A stretch of DNA of 21,142 bases from UBA6544 sp049601975 (GTDB lineage Bacteria; Pseudomonadota; Alphaproteobacteria; UBA8366). Under the pieces are notes generated by a model, which saw nothing but the letters and a program-made list of their open reading frames with translations, was not told the DNA's origin and made no database searches. The translations under genes were made by a program, and so were the position numbers. Shown one piece after another: positions 16,098 to 21,142 of the stretch. The stretch spans positions 1 through 21,142 of the forward strand of contig JBMYRC010000065.1 of the NCBI GenBank assembly GCA_049601975.1. Reading direction: 5' to 3'. The stretch's first letter is position 1. Each line of letters opens with the position of its first letter.

Positions 16098-17309
16098 CTA
16101 TAAATATTTTTTGAGCGCCATCACGGCATTTAATCCGCCAAACGCAAAGGAGTTTGAAATGGCCGCATTAATCTCCATCTCCCGCGGCTCATTCGGAATG
16201 TAGTCGAGATCACATTCCGGATCGCGTTCGACGTAGTTCGCCGTCGGCGGTGCTATTCCGTCACGCATCCCCAAGACAACGGCCGCAAGCTCCAGAGCCC
16301 CGGCACCGCCCAACGCATGTCCGATCATCGATTTTGTCGAAGATATAGGCAGCTTCGATGCGTGATCACCAAATACCTGCTTAAGCGCCTTGGTTTCCGT
16401 CACATCGTTTGCTGCGGTGCCCGTCCCATGAGCGTTCACATAGTCAACGTCTTCGGGATTGAGCTTTGCATCCTTCAATGCACCGGCAATCGCTCGCGCT
16501 GCGCCGCCTACGTCCGGCAAAGTGATATCCATGGCGTCAGAGCTCAACCCGTGACCTGCGACTTCTGCATAAATCTTCGCGCCCCGCGCTTTCGCTTTCT
16601 CCAAGGATTCAAAAACAAAAACCGCCGCACCTTCCCCGAGAACCATGCCATGTCGCCCCTTGGAAAAAGGGCGACAGGTATCGCTAGCCATAACACGTAA
16701 AGCTTCCCAGCCTTTCATTGTACCAATAGTGATCGTCGCTTCAGCGCCGCCAGTCACCGCTGCATCGACCATTCCACTACGAACCATCAAATACGCTTGG
16801 CCCATCGCATGATTTGCGGAAGAACACGCACTGGCGACCGAAAAAGCCGGACCTCTGATCGCATGTTCCATCGTGATATGACTGGTCGCCGCATTGATCA
16901 TCAAACGGGGCACCGTAAAGGGATGAACCCTCGTCTTCTTCTCGGCGTATATCGCCCAATAGCTCGCATCCAGCGTGGTTTGGCCACCAACACCCGATCC
17001 AATGATCGAGGCGGCCCGTTCACCGGCTTCACCTTCGAAAGAAATACCGGAATCAGCCACTGCTTCGCGCGACGCAACTAACCCGAATTGCGAAAAGCGA
17101 TCCAGCATCCCAAGTTGCCGCTTTTCGAAATGCTCTTGCGGCTCGAAACCCGCGACCTCCGCTCCGATGCGAACCGTCAGTGTATCCGTCGGAATGGTTG
17201 TAATTTCGACGATGCTGGACTGCCCATTCTTCACCTTATCCCAGAAGTCCGCAGCATTGTGACCAGCAGCGGAGATCACCCCAAGACCGGTAATAACCAC
17301 TCTATTCAT
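16098..17309 (-). CDS. Beta-ketoacyl-ACP synthase, FabF-like
   Basis: A 403-residue condensing enzyme of the thiolase fold that extends an acyl chain by two carbons from malonyl-ACP. The Cys-His-His catalytic set is intact: Cys162 in VASACSSANHA, His294 in VNAHGTGTAAND and His331 in STKSMIGHALGGAG, with Lys326. The N-terminus MNRVVITGLGVISAAG and C-terminus NSFAFGGLNAVMALKKYL are typical. Because it is linked to a private ACP and an LpxD-like enzyme instead of fabD/fabG/acpP, it is probably not the housekeeping FabF. It may extend a specialised acyl chain, as the ketosynthases beside AcpXL do in Rhizobiales. That role is inference. It lies 41 bases after the ACP gene and is last in the unit. 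Confidence 0.93.
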   Translation of the reverse strand: MNRVVITGLGVISAAGHNAADFWDKVKNGQSSIVEITTIPTDTLTVRIGAEVAGFEPQEHFEKRQLGMLDRFSQFGLVASREAVADSGISFEGEAGERAASIIGSGVGGQTTLDASYWAIYAEKKTRVHPFTVPRLMINAATSHITMEHAIRGPAFSVASACSSANHAMGQAYLMVRSGMVDAAVTGGAEATITIGTMKGWEALRVMASDTCRPFSKGRHGMVLGEGAAVFVFESLEKAKARGAKIYAEVAGHGLSSDAMDITLPDVGGAARAIAGALKDAKLNPEDVDYVNAHGTGTAANDVTETKALKQVFGDHASKLPISSTKSMIGHALGGAGALELAAVVLGMRDGIAPPTANYVERDPECDLDYIPNEPREMEINAAISNSFAFGGLNAVMALKKYL

Positions 17310-17350
17310 ACGAATACTCTTTAAAATGACGGAAATTTGCCGAGCGCAGT

Positions 17351-17614
17351 TCAGTCTGCCACGTCGCCACTTTCCTTAATCAAATTCTCGACGGCATTTA
17401 CCACATCGCCAACCGTATCGAATTCCAAATCCTCGTCGTTGGCATTGAAAGGAACGTGAATATCGAATTTTTCTTCAATGGCAAATATAATTTCCACCAC
17501 ATCTAGCGATTCGATTTCAAGTTCCTCCAAACTAGCACCGCTGACGACCATTCCACGTTCGACCGCTGCCTTTTCGGCTATTATTTCGAAGATGTCGCTT
17601 TCCACGCTGGCCAT
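17351..17614 (-). CDS. Acyl carrier protein (specialised)
   Basis: Eighty-seven residues, very acidic, four-helix ACP pattern. The phosphopantetheine site is Ser36 in EIESLDVVEIIFAIEEKF; the usual DSL is ESL here. It is longer than AcpP and diverges after the second helix (VPFNANDEDLEFDTVGDVV), so it is unlikely to be the main fatty acid ACP. The N-terminus MASVESDIFEII is typical. The position between an LpxD-like acyltransferase and a ketosynthase suggests that it carries the chain that both handle. It begins 65 bases after lpxD. The AcpXL family is a possible relative, but its extended insertion is not seen. Confidence 0.93.
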   Translation of the reverse strand: MASVESDIFEIIAEKAAVERGMVVSGASLEELEIESLDVVEIIFAIEEKFDIHVPFNANDEDLEFDTVGDVVNAVENLIKESGDVAD

Positions 17615-17679
17615 TCATTCCCCCCGGATCGTCAAAATCAAATAAAAAGAAATATTTGGACGAACGATGCACGGCTTCG

Positions 17680-18771
17680 TTAGCTTTTTTTTCCGGGCGT
17701 TTCAATACCGGCGAACCGCTTTTTAAGCTTTAAGAGCTCACCCAACATCGGTTCTAGGCGTCGCAGCACCAAAACCTGCTTAATAAAATCCTTCTTCTTC
17801 ATTGCCGGCGTTCCAAGATAGACTTCACGACCGGGCAGGTTCCCAGCGACACCCGCCCCCCCGCCGACTACCGCGTCATCCCCGATCTTCAAATGATCCG
17901 CAACACCGACTTGGCCCGCTAAAACGACTCTGTCACCGATTATCGTACTACCCGCAACACCGACTTGACCGCAAAGCATACAATTCTCGCCGATCTGAAC
18001 GTTGTGACCGATCATCACAAGATCATCCAATTTCGTACCGCGACCAATCCGCGTCGCACTGATTGTTCCCCGATCGATCGAGGAACATGCGCCGATCTCC
18101 GTATCGTCGCCTAGGATCACCGTGCCAATCGAATTGATTCTGACAATTTCCGTGTTCGTGGCCTCTACTCGACCTGTCGCTTTGGCCGATTCGACACTGC
18201 CCGGTTCAGGTGTCACAAAACTGAAGCCATCCGCGCCGATACTGGCGTTCTGATGTACTATGACCCGCTTACCCAACACGACCCGCTCGCCAATTCGTGC
18301 TCCTGGATGAATGAGGCAATTTGTCCCTAAACGTGCATTTGCCCCGATCGTCGCCTGCGGCATGATGATCGAACCTGCTCCAATTTCGGCGCCCGGTCCG
18401 ACATATACCAAAGCCCCTATGCTCACGTTCTCAGGGAGTGACACACCCGGTGCGATGACAGCGCTCGCATGGACACCGTCTTCGGAATAGACAGGAAGAT
18501 CGAAAACCTGTGTGATGCCGGCCATCGCGTAGCGGGATCTACCTACCGTGACATACCCGTCAACGACACCCTCGGGAACGTCCACCCCTTCCCTTACGAT
18601 TGCCGCCCTGGCCGGACTAGTCGCAAGGCAATCGACGAGCCCCGCATCCATCGCCAACGCAAGATCAAATTCGGTCTCGGCCTCGTTTGGATGCACCGCG
18701 CGTCCGACTTCCAAGTACGCATTGCCGACGAGCGAACCGCCCAAAGCTTCCGCAATCTGCTCAAGTTTCAT
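17680..18771 (-). CDS. LpxD-like UDP-3-O-acylglucosamine N-acyltransferase
   Basis: A 363-residue left-handed beta-helix acyltransferase. LpxD moves a 3-hydroxyacyl group from ACP to the 2-amino group of UDP-3-O-acylglucosamine in lipid A synthesis. The N-terminal uridine-binding domain (1-98) is diverged (LEVGRAVHPNEAETEFDLAL). Hexapeptide repeats run from about 104 to 320, including ADGFSFVTP and catalytic His256 in LVMIGHNVQIG. The C-terminal helix (RRLEPMLGELLKLKKRF) is present. The usual lpxD lies in bamA-lpxD-fabZ-lpxA, none of which is here. With a private ACP and ketosynthase downstream, this is probably a paralogue for a special acyl chain or sugar. I am sure of the family, less so of the exact substrate. 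Confidence 0.9.
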   Translation of the reverse strand: MKLEQIAEALGGSLVGNAYLEVGRAVHPNEAETEFDLALAMDAGLVDCLATSPARAAIVREGVDVPEGVVDGYVTVGRSRYAMAGITQVFDLPVYSEDGVHASAVIAPGVSLPENVSIGALVYVGPGAEIGAGSIIMPQATIGANARLGTNCLIHPGARIGERVVLGKRVIVHQNASIGADGFSFVTPEPGSVESAKATGRVEATNTEIVRINSIGTVILGDDTEIGACSSIDRGTISATRIGRGTKLDDLVMIGHNVQIGENCMLCGQVGVAGSTIIGDRVVLAGQVGVADHLKIGDDAVVGGGAGVAGNLPGREVYLGTPAMKKKDFIKQVLVLRRLEPMLGELLKLKKRFAGIETPGKKS

Positions 18772-18852
18772 TTAATGCGACGTATCCCAATTACCGGAGG
18801 TTTTGCCGCGTATAACACGCGAGGCGATCTGTGGCGAGAATGGAAGTCCGTA

Positions 18853-19502
18853 TCAATCGAAAAGGGCGTCGATATCCGATTGCGACAATCCTTCGCGGGA
18901 GCATCATCCTTAACAGACAAATCAATAAAGGCCTCTGCGCCCCAAATGCCAATCATGGCCAAAATTCGATCCTGAATGTATCGGATTGTCTTGACGACCT
19001 TGTCGACCCGCTGTCCGGTGATATCCTGAAAACTGAATGCTTCCATAATATCCACAATTTCCTGGTCCGCCTCTTCCGTCAATGTGTATAAGCGCTTGTC
19101 TGAAGGACGGCGTGTTAGTATTTCATCCAGCAATTCCCCCACATGTTCGGTCGAACTCAGGATATCCGCGGTCGCGGTTTCGGTCGCGACGACAATCTCG
19201 TCAAATTCGCTGGAAGCCGTTTTAATCCGATCATCATTCGCCATCGGATGCTGGATCGCCGCTAACTCGGACTTCGTCTTACCAATCGAACGAACCATCT
19301 GGGCAATCTCTACCCGAACGTCTGCTTCTTCCTCTTCGTCTATCTCATAAACCACTTGTTAAGGTGCATTCGCTACATTGATGCCGCCATTTTTAAGATC
19401 GGCAATCTCTTGACGGAGCTCTTCAATAGCAATGAGAAACTCTGCATTGTCGACCGTCGAAGAATCGCCGCCGGAAGAAGCACCTGGAGCCTTCACCGCC
19501 AT
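18853..19502 (-). pseudogene. cheZ: Disrupted chemotaxis phosphatase CheZ (in-frame stop and late frameshift)
   Basis: CheZ dephosphorylates CheY-P to end flagellar signalling. ATG 19502 starts MAVKAPGASS and an N-terminal helix with AIEELRQEIADLK. An in-frame TAA at 19359-19361 follows, then the same frame continues with VRVEIAQMVRSIGKTKSE and the active-site signature FQDITGQR (catalytic Asp and Gln kept). Near the end the frame slips: the typical tail GLSQSDIDALFD and its stop (18853) are one base out of register, fitting a one-base deletion at about 18893-18901. Read as it stands, the second frame runs on to 18768, touching lpxD by chance. Restart at GTG 19355 is possible but lacks a ribosome site. 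No other chemotaxis gene is in the window. Confidence 0.8.
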
Positions 19503-19563
19503 CGAAAATCCACGCCGTTTATTATACCGCTCAGCCGTAAAAACTTTTCCCCGCTTCAGACAT

Positions 19564-19833
19564 CTATTCGCTTCCCAAGAATTTTCCGAAACGGCGCGAA
19601 AGCGCTAAAGCCTTCCAATGCATCTCTATTCCCAAAAATATTAATATTCCATTAGTATTGTCGGAAGGTAGAGTTTGCTGAATTTCTTTTTCGCCATCCA
19701 CCGCTTCCAAATGGTCAGTGCTATTTTCTTTGTCGACGACAGGAAGGTATGCCTGAAATTCAGTGTAGGCACCGCTCTCACTCTTGACCAGAACAGTACC
19801 GCCTGTGGGTGATCTCACGAGCGAATTTAACAT
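19564..19833 (-). pseudogene. Possible remnant of a sensor histidine kinase (ATPase end)
   Basis: An 89-codon frame between the SDR gene and cheZ. Its start contains SLVRSPTGGTVLVKSESG and then TEFQAYLPVVD. This resembles the last strand of a HATPase domain, where kinases have TGG, V-S-E-G-G and T-x-F-x-x-YLP. No H box, N box or G1 box is present, so it cannot be a working kinase. The second half has no family mark, and after about 19650 another frame (DALEGFSAFAPFRKIL) looks equally protein-like, hinting at further frame damage. It could also be a small orphan gene. Low confidence. Confidence 0.35.
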
Positions 19834-19842
19834 TCTATAATA

Positions 19843-20607
19843 TTACAATAAAACCGTACCACCATCCACCATTATGGTTTGTCCGGTTACGAACTTGCTC
19901 GCGTCTCCCGCGAGATATATCACCGAACCTGCTAGGTCGGCGGTTTCCAAATTACGCTGCAAGGTCTGTCCACTCGCAATGACTTCCTTGGCCTTCTCCA
20001 ACTTAGCGCCAAAGAATTCTTCCGTCCCCTCAGTCATCACAGCGGATGGTGCTATCGCGTTCACCCGGATCCAATCCTTACCCAACTCACGCGCCAAACT
20101 CCGCGTCAGCCCGATAACGGCGGCCTTCGAAACCGCGTAGTGCAACGCAAACGGCAATCCGTAGACCGCCGCCAACGATGAAATATTAATAATACTGCCG
20201 CCACCCGCTTGACGCATGCCGCCGACCACGGCCTTACAGCAATTCCACATGCCCGTAACATTTACCGCCATGCATTGGTCCCACTCATCCGGGTCCAGAC
20301 TTTCGAATCGGCCGCCCTTCAACCCACCATAAAGCGCGGCATTGTTCACCAGCACGTCGATCCGGCCGAAGTTGTCCTCCGCCGCCTTCGCCGCCGCTTC
20401 GCATGAGGCCGCATCAGTCACGTCCAAAGTCACACCGACGGCGCGCCCGCCTGCACCTTCAACTGCGGCAACCGTCTCGCTACAATCCCGGACGTCGCCC
20501 ACGACGATAGCAACGCCCTCCTCAGCCAAACGTTTCGCGTACTCCTTGCCAAGACCGCGCGCCGCGCCGGTGACAATGGCAACTTTACCTTCGAGATTTC
20601 CTGACAT
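19843..20607 (-). CDS. Short-chain dehydrogenase/reductase (classical SDR)
   Basis: A 254-residue NAD(P)-dependent oxidoreductase with a Rossmann fold. The cofactor motif TGAARGLG is at 13-20, NNA at 88-90, and the catalytic set is Asn116, Ser143 or 144, Tyr157 and Lys161 (HYAVSKAAV). Asp38 in VVGDVRD at the end of the second strand suggests NAD preference. The C-terminus GQTIMVDGG is standard. The substrate cannot be told from sequence. It starts 24 bases after the end of the gene at 20632, so the two likely form an operon and the SDR may act on the same unknown pathway. Confidence 0.93.
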   Translation of the reverse strand: MSGNLEGKVAIVTGAARGLGKEYAKRLAEEGVAIVVGDVRDCSETVAAVEGAGGRAVGVTLDVTDAASCEAAAKAAEDNFGRIDVLVNNAALYGGLKGGRFESLDPDEWDQCMAVNVTGMWNCCKAVVGGMRQAGGGSIINISSLAAVYGLPFALHYAVSKAAVIGLTRSLARELGKDWIRVNAIAPSAVMTEGTEEFFGAKLEKAKEVIASGQTLQRNLETADLAGSVIYLAGDASKFVTGQTIMVDGGTVLL

Positions 20608-20631
20608 GCTGAGCTTCCTTCCTCAATTTCC

Positions 20632-21141
20632 TTAAAGCCGTGACGGTTGGCGTTCGCGAATGCGCCATTCGAAATAGTCGTCGCCGTAATCCATGCGTCG
20701 GAGTGTCTCCAGCACCAGAAAGCGGTTATGTGCGCTCAGCGCGCCTTCCCACAACCCATTCCAGGCTTCAAAAGCGCTACGCGGTATGTTTTTGTGCCCC
20801 CGCATCAGCCGCCATCCGTGCTGGCGCACGATAATGCCATCACTGTCTTCGATGATCTCGGTTTTGTCGTCTTGCGACGCTCCGACCGCCGCAAGGAATG
20901 CGGCGAACCCATTCGGAGACGTCTCCTCCACGCCGAAGGCATCTTTAATCCGGTCGAAATACTGCATTCCGATCAATTGCCCCGTCACACGTCCTAAATA
21001 ACCAGCCTCCGCAGGACCGAAAAGAGCTGCGGATTCGGTCAAGATGGTCCGCGTATAATTCATGCTGTAGTTACGATGGGCCTTCAAGAGGCGTCCCTCG
21101 GGCCAGCTGTCGGCATCGACCCAAGGCGCCGCCTCGGAATC
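20632..21141 (-). CDS. Hypothetical protein, 5' end beyond the window
   Basis: The frame is open to the right edge, giving at least 169 residues. The TTG at 21087 is internal and unlikely to be the start, since the upstream codons (AAPWVDADSWPEGRLLK) look coding. The visible part is soluble, with LFGPAEAGYLGRVTGQLIGM, an acidic stretch, then IIVRQHGWRLMRG and an end DYGDDYFEWRIRERQP. The last strand resembles the closing G-D-x-x-x-F-R-I pattern of small ligand-binding or ATC-hydrolase-like domains, but this is too weak to assign. It precedes and probably shares a transcript with the SDR gene. Confidence 0.7.
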   Translation of the reverse strand, partial: DSEAAPWVDADSWPEGRLLKAHRNYSMNYTRTILTESAALFGPAEAGYLGRVTGQLIGMQYFDRIKDAFGVEETSPNGFAAFLAAVGASQDDKTEIIEDSDGIIVRQHGWRLMRGHKNIPRSAFEAWNGLWEGALSAHNRFLVLETLRRMDYGDDYFEWRIRERQPSRL

Positions 21142-21142
21142 G

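Noticed and set aside
18768..18852. C-terminal extension of the cheZ frame reaching lpxD with an ATGA overlap
   Set aside because: The extension arises from the frameshift. The family-like tail and its stop lie in the other frame at 18853, so the overlap is not evidence of coupling.

Overview
The window looks like chromosomal DNA of a free-living-type alphaproteobacterium, most likely in or near the Rhodospirillales. The support is the order trigger factor - ClpP - ClpX - Lon - HU with a tRNA-Val beside HU, tRNA genes with encoded CCA, a DUF599 protein, an alphaproteobacterial-type CheZ, and a small conserved protein next to tRNA-Leu. Placement below class level is inference; no rRNA is present.

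Layout. 1-421: the 3' end of a tyrosine recombinase gene runs up to the 3' end of tRNA-Asp, so an integrated element probably lies to the left of the window. 424-1568: a decayed stretch with two broken genes of unknown function on the minus strand. 1569-8493: a minus-strand housekeeping block (tig, clpP, clpX, lon, hupB) between tRNA-Leu and tRNA-Val, covering protein folding, ATP-dependent proteolysis and nucleoid structure. 8605-12575: a conserved small protein, then a tightly overlapping operon of a DUF599 membrane protein, the bifunctional NAD(P)HX repair enzyme and malonyl-CoA decarboxylase. 12723-16088: plus-strand genes, namely a small unknown protein, a frameshifted nuclease-like gene, then queA-queF-queG for queuosine. 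16098-19502: a minus-strand unit of broken cheZ, an LpxD-like N-acyltransferase, an acyl carrier protein and a FabF-like condensing enzyme, which could make and transfer a dedicated acyl chain to a lipid A-type sugar. 19564-21142: a fragment resembling the end of a sensor kinase, an SDR oxidoreductase and a partial unknown gene.

The most notable pattern is that reading-frame damage is not random. About 16 kb of conserved genes is intact. Four accessory reading frames (832-1390, 579-808, the nuclease-like gene and cheZ) carry six lesions between them: five frameshifts, each equivalent to a one-base deletion, and one in-frame TAA. Either these genes are eroding in this lineage (including loss of chemotaxis signal termination), or the assembly has single-base deletions that happen to fall there. 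The candidate for an under-described system is the LpxD-like / ACP / ketosynthase unit. I found no CRISPR array, phage structural genes or recognisable defence system.
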